Notes under the pieces: generated by a model
The model's database searches: none
Told to the model about the DNA's origin: nothing
What the model saw: only the letters and a program-made list of their open reading frames with translations
Position numbers and translations under genes: made by a program
Source of the DNA: Geosiphon pyriformis
Lineage: Eukaryota > Glomeromycota > Glomeromycetes > Archaeosporales > Geosiphonaceae
DNA: 64,000 bases
Direction: 5' to 3'
Assembly: GCA_016748015.1 (NCBI GenBank)
Contig: JAAOMT010000011.1
Span: 110,735-174,734 of the forward strand
Shown: in pieces, positions 11,226 to 24,415 of the stretch
How positions within the stretch are numbered: the stretch's first letter is position 1
Layout: each line of letters opens with the position of its first letter

Positions 11226-13741
11226 TTAACAAAAATTAAAAATAATATTATTATAATATATTAATTAATTATTAAATAATAGTATAAATAGCACAAAACA
11301 ATAATAAAATTAGAAAATATAATATACATAATAGTATATAAAATATACACAAATATATCCAATTTAATATAATCATAAACAAGTAAGCCAAAAGGCATTT
11401 ACAATCAAATAAAAAGCCCAATAGCTTAATAATTACTTACTAATTAATTAAAATAAACACAATTATATATAACTTAAAATATATATATATAGAATAGTTT
11501 TCTAATTAAAAAACAAAAAAAAACAAGAAGTTAATTGGACAAAAAAAAAGAAAAAAAAAGAATTAAATTATAATTCCAAGAAAAACTAAAAAGTATGTTT
11601 TTTTAACTTTGTATTATAATACTTACTAATACTAAAATCAGTAAAATTAAAAATTTTTCTTTTTTATAATTTAAGCTTTTAATAAGAATTCTAAAAAAAA
11701 GATTGTTTAATCTTTATTGCTATTTTTTATTAATGAAAACAATAAAATACCTAACACAATAATAAAATATAAATGAAATCCAAGCTTAACAAAATTAAGA
11801 ACATGTTAAAAAAATATTAACTATATGTAATTACATAGAATTTATTTGTAATAATATTTTGGCCAAAATTAACAGTTAATTTAAATATTTAGAATAATCT
11901 CTTTATGTCTTGGAAAAATAATTTTTGATCAAGAATATTCTTAAATACCAACTTTATTGACATTCTACTTTAATTTTTTCTAAATTTATTAAAAATAAAA
12001 TACCACTTTATTATAAATAAAAAAATACAAATATTTGGTATTAATACAAAATAAAAAAATATTTCTGTGAAAGTTTTAAGAAAAAACACAATTAAAAATA
12101 TAGAAATATGACAAAAATTTTTAAAAAACAAACATAACAAGAGTTATTAACAGCAATTTTAACAAAAATATTATATAATATATTAAATTAAATAAAAATA
12201 CATTTATTAAAAAAAATTATTTAATATTTACTAAGAATTAGGAAAAACTCATTAAGCTAATCTTTAAAATTTTAAATAACTAAATAATAATAATTTATTA
12301 AATTAGAACACAGTATTAATTAAACAATACTTATTAAGACTAATATATTTATTAATATATAATTATAATATAATTATAATATTATTTAATTTAGAATATT
12401 CAAAAAAAATTAACCTAATTCTATTACCAAGTTTGTTTCTATTATAATAACAAAAAAATAACCTATAATACTAGTTTTTTTTACTATTATATTTTTTAAA
12501 TTCTTAATATTAAATATTTTATTAATGCTGTTTTTCTTATTTTTAACTTTGCTGTTTTAGAAATAATATATAATTATATTATTATCTTTTAGTACATCTA
12601 TGACCAAAAAATTTATTAATAAGTTCATAACTTTAGACTTAACAATAAGCTTTTTAGATCTTTTATTTGAGTTTTTTAAAGTATAAATATGTATATTTTA
12701 ATTTTTTTTAATATTAAAATAATTTTTTACTTTAATTTTATTAGTATTTACAATTTTAACTAAAATATTAGCCAGTCTTATAATTATAAATAGATTTGTG
12801 TCAAAAGAAATAGTTAAGTATAAAAACAGATAAAAAGTCTTTTTAATTTTATTATAAATAAGAAATTAATAAGACAAAAATTTTTTTTTAATATTATTAT
12901 CATCAATAATTTTTTGAATAATTGTATTTATAAAATAAACACAAAATTTATTTTTAATATCTGATTTAAAAAAATTTAATTGTTTTAAGCTAATTATATA
13001 TTATTTATAATATAATTTATATTTAATATATATTTTAAATTACATTTGTAATAATATAAAACAATTTTTTAAATTAATTAATATTAGATATTATAAAATT
13101 AATTAATTAATTATATATTTAACAATTTATTTAATATTTTTAAAATTAATATTTTTTTTAAAAAATTTAACAATAGTAATTTAAAATTAATTACATTAAT
13201 TAAATTTAATCTATATTTAATATGTTTTTTTGTTACAATTTTTTAAAGTTGAATTTATATTGTTTTTAATTTTTGTCGTTAACATAAATTTATAAATATT
13301 AATTTCTATAAAACAAATTTGGTATAACCTGTATTTATTAATTTAAGATTGATTGAATAATAAATATTTGAAAATAAATAATTGTTAATTAAAATCTTAA
13401 ATACAAGGATTTTTATAAATTAAACAAAATTTTTATTGATTATAGTTAATCATTTTATTCATTAAAGTTAGTTAAAAAACAATTAAAATACATTATCATA
13501 TGATAATAATGATATAAACGATCATAACGGTAAAACATACATTCTTAATATTTAGGAGTTTAGTTCTCTAAAGAAATGAAAGTCAAAAAACAACCAATCG
13601 TCCAAAATAATAATAAGGAAACCCTTTGCAATTAATAACTCTCTCGCTTAGAGGAATAAAAATAACCATTTTTTAAATCATCTTAACTAAAATAATGATT
13701 GCAAAGAGCCGATTCTTCATCTGTTTCAAACCATTTTATAG
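11226..13741. other. AT-rich stretch with no recognised gene
   Basis: Very AT-rich DNA without a convincing open frame, RNA gene or complete repeat. From its texture it may hold further decayed retrotransposon sequence, but I could not align it to any element in the window. The last 200 bases (about 13540-13741), beside the kinase gene, are less biased and probably include its 3' UTR. Confidence 0.5.
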
Positions 13742-16700
13742 TTAAATATCAATAAAAACAATTAAAATCATTATTAAAACAAATTTAAAGTGCTTACTGA
13801 TTTCGTTAATTTTATTAGAACTTAGATAACTTGAGCTATTGGAATATTCCGAATCTGAAAGAAAGCGTTTAAATTAAAAAAGCTTTTTACCTGTTAAAAC
13901 AATACTAAATAAAAGACTTACCATATATATTTGAGTTTGATTGACTTCTGTAACTTATCATATCACAGGTAACTCTTTTTTTAGGGATAGGTTCCTCTAA
14001 GTTACAGTTATCGCGAGCAGCAATAATTCTTTGTTGAAGTTCTTCTGCAGTATCACGACAATAAGGATCCTGATGCCAATTTTTTTCAATTATTTCTTGA
14101 ATCCATTGAGGTGTATGATTTTCGATTGTGGGGCGCTTTCCACAAATTACATCGTACGTAGGATTTTTAGTATCATTCCAAGGTCTTTCTCCCGAAATTA
14201 TTTCCCAAGAAATGATGGCAAAAGCGTAAATGTCGCTATATTTGGTATGAGACCATAAGTTAAAAATTTCGGGCGCTAGGTATTGGACAAGACCATAAAC
14301 GTTGCCAGATTGTGGAGAGTCATTGACAGAACGACATAATCCTAGGTCAGCAATGGCCACTTTTAAGGGGTTTGTTTTTAGAACAAGGATATTTCCAGGA
14401 TGTAAGTCCCCATGCACCAGTTCTGATTCATGTATAAACCTTAGGCCACTAGCGATTTGAAAAAGAATACGAAGAAACATGCCCCAAGTAAGAGTGTTTT
14501 TGTTATTCTTGAGAAAAGCTTTAAGGTCCCCGTGCTCCGCAAATGGCAAAACCATAATAAATTCATCGGTTATGATATCTTTGGTTATTCCATAGCATTC
14601 AAGGATATATTTGCAAGAAGCACTTTTAAGATGCGCAATAAACTATTGAAATCCGTTTTCTAGTGTTAGAAAGAAAAACCAGATTGACAAAATCACACAG
14701 ATTTCTTAAAAGGAAATACCTCATCTGAATTAATAAAATCTATTCTTTGGCTATCTTTAAGATATTTCAAAGCAACTTTTGTAGCGCCACTCCGTTCATG
14801 TTTTTGATTTTTCTCGTCCCAAAATAGAATTTTGCCTCTCGCCCAACTACCTTTTTTAACAACACCAAATCCTCCCTCTCCCACCTTATCTAAAAATTCA
14901 ATCTCGTTGGGAGAAATCCATTCCAGGCAGCTTCTGGAACTTTCAGACCATGCCTGTGTATAATATATATACTGATCAATATTATTATTTCCACTACTCC
15001 ATGTTCCCGAACTCTTTGAAAATCTTGAAGATTCACAAGAGTTACACCAAAGTGGATCTTTTATTCTATCATAGCATTCTGAACATTTCGGCAACCCGGC
15101 TTTAAAGTTATCATTACTCTTATCAGTATCACAAAATGGACATATAGGAGATCCAATAATGATTATCAAGTTGCCACATCTAAGACACTTGAATTCATCT
15201 GAAAGCTGGTCAAAGAAAGCTTCAAAGTCTAAAAATTCTCCTCTAGAATTATTTGGGTTTTTTAAACCTAGATTTTGAAATTGCAAAATGGAAATTTCCA
15301 GGCGATCTTGATCAAGAACATTCAAATCAGGAAAATCACTTTGATAAATTAAGTTATTTGCCTCTGCTGCTTTTGAATAGATTTCCAATGCCTTTTTTAA
15401 GTTTTTTGTCGTTCCCCATCCATTTTGATAGCACCATCCAAGGTTGTATTGTTCATTTTGATTTCCAGCCTCTGCTGCTTTTAAATAGAATTCAAATTCG
15501 TTTTCTAGATTTTTCGCTGTTCTCCATCCATTTCGATAATATGTTCCAATATTGGTTTGTGGATTCGAATTTCCCACTTTTTCCTCATCTTTTGTTATTT
15601 CTAGTATATTTCGATAATATGTACCAAGACTGACTTTTGCAACTAAACTTCCCGCCTCTGCTGCTTTTGAAAAGAGTTCAAATGCTTTTTCCTCATTTGT
15701 CGTCGTCCCTAATCCATTTTCATAACACAATCCAAGATTGTATTGTGCGCTTGTATAACCCGCCTCTGCTGCTTTTGAAAGGAGTTCAAATGCTTTTTCC
15801 TCATTTTTCGTCGTGCCTACCCCAGTAGCATAGCAAAGTCCAAGATTGAGTTGCGCATTTATATTACCTCCCTCGGCTGCTTTTGAATAGAATTCAAATG
15901 CTTTTTCATCATTTTTCGTCGTTCCCCACCCATTATCATAACAAAGTCCAAGATTGTATTGTGCATTTGTATGTCCTGCCTCTGCTGCTTTTGAATAGAT
16001 TTCAAATTCTTTTTCATAATTTTTCGTCGTTCCTCGTCCATTTCCATAGCAAGCTCCAAGATTAAATTGTGCATCTGTATTACCCGCCTCTGCTGCTTTT
16101 GAATAGAATTCAAATGCTTTTTCATAATTTTTCACCGTTCCCCATCCATTGGCATAATAAACCCCAAGATTTAATTGTGCATTTGTATGATCCCCCTCTG
16201 CTGCTTTTGAATAGAATTTAAATGCTTTTTCATCATTTTTCCTTGTTCCCCATCCATTGGCATAACAAAGTCCAAGATTGAATTGTGCATCTGTATTACC
16301 CGCCTCTGCTGCTTTTGAATAGAATTCAAATGCTTTTTTCTCATTTTTCACCGTTCCCCATCCATTTCGATAACAAAGCCCAAGATTGAATTGTGAATCT
16401 GTATTACCCGCCTCTGCTGCTTTTGAATAGAATTCAAATGCTTTTTCATCATTTTTCACCGTTCCCCATCCATTTCGATAACAAAGCCCAAGATTGAATT
16501 GTGCATCGGTATTACCCGCCTCTGCTGCTTTTAAATAAGATTCAAATGCTTTTTCGTCATTTTTCGTCGTTCCCCATCCATGAGAATAGCAAAGTCCAAG
16601 ATAGTATTGTGCATTTGTATTACCCGCCTCTGCTGCTTTTGAATAGAATTCAAATGCTTTTTCCTCATTTTTCCTTGTTCCCCATCCATTGGCATAACAA

Positions 16701-17902
16701 AGTCCAAGATTGAATTGTGAATATGTATTACCCGCCTCTGCTGCTTTTGAATAGAGTTCAAATGCTTTTTCCTCACTTTTCGTCGTTCCCCATCCATTAT
16801 CATAACAAAGTCCAAGATTAAATTGTGCATCTGTATTACCCGCCTCTGCTGCTTTTGAATAGAATTCAAATGCTTTTTCCTCATTTTTCGACGTTCCCCA
16901 TCCATTTTCATAACAAAGTCCAAGATAGTATTGTGCATTTGTATGATCCCCCTCTGCTGCTTTCGAATAAGATTCAAATGCTTTTTCGTCATTATTCGTC
17001 GTTCCCCAGCCATTGGCATAGCAAACCCCAAGATTAAATTGTGCTTTTTTATTACCCGCCTCTGCTGCTTTTGAATAGAATTCAAATGCTTTTTCCTCAT
17101 TTTTCGACGTTCCCCATCCATTTTCATAACAAAGTCCAAGATAGTATTGTGCATTTGTATGATCCCCCTCTGCTGCTTTCGAATAAGATTCAAATGCTTT
17201 TTCGTCATTATTCGTCGTTCCCCAGCCATTGGCATAGCAAACCCCAAGATTAAATTGTGCTTTTTTATTACCCGCCTCTGCTGCTTTTGAATAGAATTCA
17301 AATGCTTTTTCCTCATTTTTTCTTGTTCCCCATCCATTGGCATAACAAAGTCCAAGATTGAATTGTGCATTTGTATTACCCGCCTCTGCTGCTTTTGAAT
17401 AACATTCAAATGCTTTTTCGTCATTTTTCGTCGTTCCTCGTCCATTGCGATAACAAAGTCCAAGATTGAATTGTGCATTTGTATTACCCGCCTCTGCTGC
17501 TTTTGAATAGAGTTTAAATGCTTTTCCTCGATCTTGTGAAGTACCAATTCCATTATCATAACAACGTCCTAAGAAGAATTGTCCAAAAGAATCTTCTGCA
17601 TTCGCTGCTTTCTGAAATTTTAAAAACGCTTTTGTTAAATTAGGTATAGTTCCAATCCCATGTTCTAAAGAAAAGCCGAGCAAAACATAGTCTATCGAAC
17701 GCTTTGGAATTTTATTATTCAAGGTATTGAATAAATCTTCAGGTTTTTTCTGATTATGCTCAAGATATTTTTTCACCAAGTTAGCAATGTTTGAAAATTC
17801 ATTAAGTGGGAAAATGGCCAAATTTTCTTTCATGACAATCAATGCTTCTTCAACCCAATCGATGGATGAAGTTGCGTTTTCAATTGATGAAATTGAAGAC
17901 AT
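13742..17902 (-). CDS. Sel1-repeat protein with C-terminal protein kinase domain
   Basis: A probable signalling protein. Proposed exons on the minus strand are 17902-14720, 14642-13922 and 13854-13742, giving about 1338 residues. ATG at 17902-17900 is the first methionine. The introns are 77 and 67 bp, starting GTATTT and GTAAGT and ending AATAG and TTCAG; frame continuity supports both. About 20 Sel1 repeats of 36 residues (AFEFYSKAAEAGN...NLGLCY.NGWGT) are followed by a Cys-rich stretch (CLRCG, CPFC, CSEC, CNSC) and a kinase domain: glycine loop GEGGFGVVKKG near 1008, Lys in VALK near 1046, catalytic loop HGDLHPGN (Asp near 1140, Arg of HRD replaced by Gly), DLG for DFG near 1160, and LAPE near 1186. 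The last, Ser-rich exon is the least certain. Sel1 repeats form helical protein-binding scaffolds; the substrate is unknown. It is the only intact host-type gene here. Confidence 0.85.
16834..17265 (-). repeat. Exact 216-bp tandem duplication within the Sel1 array
   Basis: The segments 16834-17049 and 17050-17265 appear identical and each encodes two Sel1 repeats (one ending TTNNDEK, the next ending TSKNEEK). The other repeats in the array differ from each other, so this pair is a recent expansion by unequal exchange or slippage. The period of 216 keeps the reading frame. Confidence 0.85.
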
Positions 17903-17940
17903 GATTTTCAAGCAACACGAATAGATTATAAAACCTTGAA

Positions 17941-17951
17941 TATTTTATATA
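17941..17951 (-). promoter_or_regulatory. TATA-like element upstream of the kinase gene
   Basis: The minus strand reads TATATAAAATA about 40 bases before the ATG at 17902. The placement is plausible for a fungal core promoter, but such strings are common in this AT-rich DNA. Confidence 0.3.
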
Positions 17952-18427
17952 GGTAAAGAAGAATTTTTAAAGAGTTCGTCTTGCCAATAAATAAGGATTT
18001 CAACCTTTAACATTGTTAAATCACATTTCCAAAAAGGCTAGGCCTTGAAAAAATCTGAAACGCCAGAAATAAACCCCTCATTTACGGGTAGAGATCTTCT
18101 TGAACTCAAATGACTGCCATTTTTAATTCAGTGATAACTGTAATAACAAGTTTAAATACGTAAAGTTTACCTTAGATCAATAAAAATAATTTAATTGAAT
18201 GAATTTTAAATTGTTATTTGTTTTGGGCGTCTTTCCCTTTTTTACAAGCTTTTTAAGATCAAAAGCCAGTTGATAAATAGGTTACCAGCGAAATTTGCGA
18301 TAGTTTCATAAGAATTCCTAGGTCAATTGCTTGCTTACTAACATTTCTCCTATTGTGTTTATGTTTAAAAAATACATATCGTTTCAAAAATTATAGAAAA
18401 GTATTTCCTTTCAATTTTAATAACTAA
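17952..18427. other. Upstream flank of the kinase gene, nothing recognised
   Basis: Less AT-biased than the relics. No open frame, RNA gene or repeat was recognised. It presumably contains the kinase gene's promoter. Confidence 0.45.
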
Positions 18428-18429
18428 TA

Positions 18430-18769
18430 CAGTCAAACCTCCTTAAATGCACACTCCCTAAATGCTGGTCCCGTAATGGGGCTTATAGATAATAAGTGCA
18501 CATTATTTTTCGCACCCATCTACATATATAACGTTTCCATAAGTGCACATCTCGAAAACCTACTAAATATAACAAAGTTAAAATAAAGTTATATAAGACT
18601 TCAAAATGCTTTATTGAAACGAAACTTTTTTGTAAATTTAATAAAATTTATTAGTAATTTTTAATTTCGTTGTTATAAAGTCACATGCAATAATATTATT
18701 GGATGTTTTCTAAATACACACTTTTTTAAAAGTTGGTCCTAAGAGTGTGCATTTAGAGAGGTTTGACTG
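18430..18769. mobile_element. 340-bp TIR element (MITE, Tc1/mariner-pogo type)
   Basis: The left end CAGTCAAACCTCCTTAAATG and the inverted right end CAGTCAAACCTCTCTAAATG form terminal inverted repeats of about 28 bp with two mismatches. TA lies immediately outside on both sides (18428-18429 and 18770-18771), the TA duplication typical of Tc1/mariner/pogo transposons. There is no open frame, so it is non-autonomous and depends on a transposase encoded elsewhere. Confidence 0.85.
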
Positions 18770-18771
18770 TA

Positions 18772-21700
18772 TAGGGCTGGAAATGCGAATTTAATGTTAA
18801 TCAGTTTTTTTTAAGGCTTATTAACAAGTTTGGTTTGTAAAAATTTATTGACACCTTATTATAAAAGTTTATATCATTTATGGAATTTTGATTTTTTCTA
18901 TTAAGTAAAATATGAATACTAATTTAATAAGGTTTATAATCATATTAAACCATAAAGTTTTTTTTATTAAAGCAACAATAATTCAACACTTAGCTGCAGT
19001 ACAAAATATTAAACATTATTATAAGCAATTTATAAAAACAAAAGAATTTTAAAAAAGATTAAATGTAAAATATAACTCAAGTTTTATTTTTATTAGCCAA
19101 AATAAGAAAATAAATTATAAAATAATTTTGTTACATTTAAAACAATTCAATTCATTTAAATTCAAATATTAATTAATTTTTTAAAATGATTCAAATTTCA
19201 ACTTGGTTTATATAAAAAAGTTAAAATTAAATAAATACTTAAATTAATAGAAATAATTATAATAAACTAAATTTAAACATTAATTTATATATATACCTAA
19301 TTAATAATAATTAAATAAATATTATAATTTTAAAATATATAATATATTGTTTATTATAACTTCAAAATAAAAATACAATATATAAAATTTTTTAAATTAT
19401 TTTAAATTATTTATTTATAAAGTTACTTAATTTATAATATTTAAATATTATTATTTAAAACCAAATTAAGTAATTTTGATAAAAATTTTTTTTAATTTTA
19501 TATCTTTTTGTTATTTTTTTTACAATTTTTCAAAAAAAAATTTTTGTGATAAAATTAACAAATGTTTTTAGCAATAATAGATTAAAAAAAAAACATCTAA
19601 AAAACACTTTATAGTTTAGCTAATAATACTTTTTTTTAAAAAAAAGTAATTTTAATTGAAATATTAAACATTTAGATGATAAAAAAGTATTTTTAAACAG
19701 ATTTTTGTTTAATTTTGGTATATTTTCTAATATAAAAAGTAAATTCAATAATAAAAATAGTATTTTTTTTAGTTAATAATAACTACAAAATTAATAATAA
19801 TAATAATAGCTTTTTTAAATCTGTATTAAACATACTTAAAATAAAAAAATTAATATTAATATAATAAATAGTTTTAAAGAGTATTTATTTTTTTAAAGTT
19901 TAATAAAATTATCTATATATTTTTATATATAAATTTAATATAATAAAAATTGTAAATTTGGTTAAGACTAACAAATTAGAAATAAATACTAAGCTTAAGT
20001 ATTTAATAAATAATTAAACAAATTAAACAATAATTAAAAAGATTTTAGTGAAAATATTAATAAAAATTGTATAAATTGTACTAGCCAAATTTGAAAAAAT
20101 TAAGTTAATTAAAATATAATTGACAAAAAACATTAATAAAATTTAATAATTAACAATAAACCAATTTATTAGACTTTAAGTAATTTGTTTTTATTAAAAA
20201 ATATACTATTTAAATAATTAAAACCAATATTAATAATTATTATAAAATATTAAAAATATACATAAAGCTTTTATTTTATATTTTGTTAATAAAAACAATT
20301 ATACACAAATTGTAAAAATTTTTAAATTTTATCAGTAAAAAAACTTGTGTAATTTATTATTTAATTATATATGTACATATTAAATATTTAATTATTTATT
20401 TTAAGACCAAAAATAGCTTAATAAAAATTGTAATTGCAATTTTAGTTTTCAAAAACTATAATTTAAAATAGACTAAATTGAATTTGTCTTTTTGTATATA
20501 AAAAATTCAATTATATTTTATTTGTAACTAATTTTAATATCTTATTAATTTTTAAACTAAATTCAAAATTTTTTTTTCTAAATTGAATAAATACAAATTT
20601 TTTGTAATCTATAACAAAAAAACAGATTTAATTGCTTAATTAGTGTTTTTTAATAATATATTTTAAATTTAAATTGTTGATAATAATTGTTTTAATGTTT
20701 TTTTTAACTTATTATTCTATAATTTTTTTGTATTTAGTAAAAATTTAATGAACTGAACTTTAAATACTGTTTAAGTTTGATTTTAATTATGAATTAAATT
20801 TAAATTAAACCAAATTTTTATAATAAGTTTAGTTTATATTTAAAGTTAAATTTTTTTGGCAAATCTGAGTTTAATTTAAGTCTGATTTAAAGTTTACAAA
20901 CTTGTTTAAGTTTAATAGAATTAAAAAAAAGATATATTTTATATTATATTATTTATTAATTATTACTTTGTTTAATAAAATAAAAAAATTGTAAATTATT
21001 TATTTATTTAAATGGTTTTATTTTTCAATTTTTACATGATAAATAAAGTTTTAAAATACATATTTTTTTTAAAATAAAATACATATTAGCTATTATACTT
21101 ATATTAAATAACAGTTTTTTATTAAATAGCAATTTTAGTAATATTATAACATTAATTATATAGTCTATATAAAAAACATATTTTAATAATAATAATAATA
21201 AAAATAATAATAATAAAAATAATAAAAATAATAAACTTAATAAATTGATTATTATATCTCTGAAAAAATAACCAATAAAAAAATAAATTTAATATTATAG
21301 TAAAAAATATATTGTAAAAAATATCTATTTAAATTATTATTTTTATTAAAAATTCGATATTTAGGCATATTAAACACAATTTTTTTATCTTGTACATATA
21401 ACTTGTAATTATTTGGCAATTCAAAAATCATTTGTTGGTTTTAAACATGTTTTTTTTGTAAATAAAAATATAATTGCAAATATAAAATCTTACCTAGTGT
21501 TTAAAACTATAAAAATAACACAATGTGTTTGATTATAAATGCAGAAACTATTGAAAAAAAATTAATTAATAATATAATATAATTTTTAATAGTTAAACTT
21601 AAATATATTTACAAATTTTGAACTAAATTTGAACTAAACTTGTTTTTTGGGTTTGAATTTAGTTCAATTCAGTAATTTTAAGTTCAGTTTCAATTTAAGT

Positions 21701-21866
21701 TCAAAATTTAGCCAAAATCTCTGTTCAAGTTTGGTTTAATTCAATGGTTCAATTGAACTTAGACTGAACCAAACTGAACATTAGAACTCTAGTATTTGGT
21801 ATTACTAGTGCTTTTTCTTTGTTATCTTTTTCTATATTAAATACTTATTTAAATGGTTTTAAACAC
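18772..21866. other. Long AT-rich stretch with no recognised gene
   Basis: Three kilobases of extreme AT bias with no supported open frame. It contains an AAT-type microsatellite (about 21185-21235) and a patch rich in GTTCAA/TTGAAC motifs (about 21600-21790) that partly folds on itself. Probably old repeat debris; I could not assign it to a family. Confidence 0.5.
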
Positions 21867-22800
21867 TGTTACCAATTAAAAGTTGAATGAAAATTAGTAT
21901 GAAATTACCCTTATAATTCCTATTATTCACTATTATATATTAGTTAAATCACATTTTATTATTAAATATTTTATTATCATTTCACGAAATTATTGATTAT
22001 CCATATCTTAATTAATAACCCAAATTGTACAAGTACACAAACATAACTAAATCTGATGATCAATATGCAATACTCCGAACTCTAACAGTGAAAATTGGTC
22101 GAAATATGCAGAAATCCACGAATTTTGCAATAATACATTAAAATATGAATTAGTTCTAGGAAATTTATAGAAATAGTTGCAAAGAAAAGAGTGCTAGAAC
22201 TTGAATAAGTACTACTCAAATATGTATAAAAGAAGAGCTTCTTTTTTTAAGAAAATGTATTTTAATATCTAATAGTTCTAGAATTAGATAACAAAGTTAG
22301 AAATCAAACAAAAACAAAATTATTCTTTTTAAAAAACTCAAATTCTTAAAAATATTCCTTTGAAATTTTATTCCGATCGAAACTAATACTTTGAAATTGA
22401 CTAGCTATTAATTCAATAGTTCATTTAGTTTCCCACTAAGACCTGAGCAGAATTCATGCAATAAATTATTTCTAATTATTATCAAAACCATATTTTTTAA
22501 TTTATCACGAATTATTAAGAGCCTACAATTAGAAAGATACTGTAGAAGAGTTGACTTTCACAGCAAATTAACTGTATAACCTATTGAAAAAGCCTGTAAT
22601 AGAGGGATTTCTACAGAAAAGTTGACTTTTAATACAAATTAACTACAGAAAACAATTGGCACGGAATTGGCCATTCCATTATAATCTCAATAAATGGTTT
22701 CTGATACTTTGAAGAAAATTTATCAGGTTATTAGAGATTCCATCACCAATATACTAGCATTAAAACAACAAAGAAAGTGAAAAAACATTTAGTAATAACA
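21867..22800 (+). mobile_element. Decayed solo LTR, family B
   Basis: It starts TGTTACC and ends GTAATAACA. Inside are the family landmarks: an ATGAAATT...TATAATTCC start, TATAAAAGAAGAGCTTC at 22225, TTGACTTTCACAGCAAA, and GGCACGGAATTGGCCATTCC. No adjacent internal domain is seen, and I found no clean 4-bp duplication (ACAC on the left, CTCT on the right), so the ends may be eroded. Confidence 0.75.
22225..22232 (+). promoter_or_regulatory. LTR TATA box
   Basis: TATAAAAG followed by AAGAGCTTC is conserved at the same place in the LTRs at 27200 (minus), 47152 (minus) and 52191 (plus). It is the likely core promoter of the LTR family. Confidence 0.6.
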
Positions 22801-22974
22801 CTCTTTAGAGCTTTTGGCAGATTAAGTATTCAAAATTTTTTACAAATTGAACATGTTTTTATTGGCTTTTTTTTTGTTTTTTTTGTCTTATTGTGTATCT
22901 GAAATCTCTTTAATTATAGTTGGTTTAGCCATAATAATAGATATTCTGAGTATGTTTTTTGTTTTTTTTTGGTA
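22801..22974. other. Short AT-rich flank between solo LTR and relic gamma
   Basis: No feature was recognised apart from T-rich runs that form the A-rich tail of relic gamma on the minus strand. Confidence 0.4.
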
Positions 22975-24415
22975 TTGCTGATAATTTTTTTTTTATTAAG
23001 TTTAATGAGTATGGCCCAACCACTACCTAGTACTTTAAAACAAATTAAGTGTTCTAAACTAAGTGTAGTTCATGCACTTTCTACATGTAACCAGCTACTT
23101 AAGCCAGTTCAGACTATGCTACATTGCTACAACAGAAGTAAATTTACCCAAAGCTGACATTTTTTGAACTACATCAAATAATCTAATATTACAAAAAATT
23201 AACTCAACCAGCCATTCAGCTGTTTTTAAGAAATCAGTTTTAATACTATTAAGCTCATGTGTTCAAAGGGACATCAAATTAGAAAATGTATCATTATCAA
23301 TGCCAACTGGAAGATTTGAATTACCAGACATGTCAACATTATTCATGCAATACTTTTTTTTCAACAAAACCACTTTCCTCTTCAACTTACCAACAACTTT
23401 GCTAAAAGAACCCAGATAAACCATAAGTTCATTAATCTTAAGGCTAAAAACACTGCTTGAAACCAAATCACCATTAATGAACTGTTTAAATATAGTACTT
23501 AGGAAGCCAACAGGCTTAATAATTAATCCAATCAATACAGAAAGTTTGGTCAAATCAGATTCCAAAGAAAATAACTAAGACAGTACCAAAGAATTACCAA
23601 CAATAACAAAAGAGGAGCAAAAGTTGTTAAAGATAGAAACTCAAAGAAGCTTAAAGAAATAAAAGCTTTGGCATATGACTTAGAGTTTACAAAATATGAT
23701 ATTAATATCTTAAGAGCCTTAAGAAAAAAAGATAGAAACACTTTACAATTCACAGTCAGATAACCTACTTCTTAATACTTAAAACAGTCTTAACAGCCAG
23801 AAGTTTTTCACTAAATGTAGCATTTTTTTAGCATACCAGTTTTGTTTATAATAGCATTCAAATTCATTTAAAATCCAAACATAACTAGAACAAACCAAAA
23901 ACAATGACCAGAATCAAAAAAGTGAGGAATGAAATATGTTTGACCACCAACTTGAGAAATCATATTACTGATTTTAAAGACAGTACAACCAAAAAAAAAA
24001 TTAACCAACTTGGTATTAAACTTATTACAAGATATAATAATCTTATTTTGATTCACCAAAAAAAAAATTCTAATACTATCTTTATCTATCAAAACTGATC
24101 AATAATTCAAGATAGACACAACAGAGTCTAATTTTTTAAAATAAATAATCACATATTGCTAAATGCTAGTAGACTTTAGTATTATATAAACAATTTTACT
24201 AAACACATTAAGAGCTGTCTTAATATTAATAACAGATACACCCAAAAACATATTACACAGCACAACAACAATAAAAAAAGAACCAGACTTAAAAATCACC
24301 AAAGATTTGACAATTTTAAGAGTAACTAAACAAACAAAACTTGTAAATTCAACCAAAAAGACAACTTCTAAAATCTTTGAAAAATAAACTCCATACAGAA
24401 AAGCTTCATATTATT

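Noticed and set aside
13540-13741. A tRNA or small RNA gene in the less AT-rich stretch after the kinase gene
   Set aside because: No cloverleaf with conserved T-loop and anticodon arms could be drawn.
15253-17253. Plus-strand open frames with repeated LLLLNRIQMLF-like peptides, and other minus-strand frames over the Sel1 array
   Set aside because: They are other-frame shadows of the repetitive Sel1 coding region; the true frame carries recognisable Sel1 repeats and the kinase domain.
15200-17600. Regularly spaced direct repeats that could suggest a CRISPR array
   Set aside because: The 108-bp period is coding, in frame, diverged and without unique spacers; the setting is eukaryotic.
21600-21790. 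Dense GTTCAA/TTGAAC motifs suggesting a terminal inverted repeat with about 20730-20930
   Set aside because: Similarity between the two patches is loose and no ends or target duplication could be placed.
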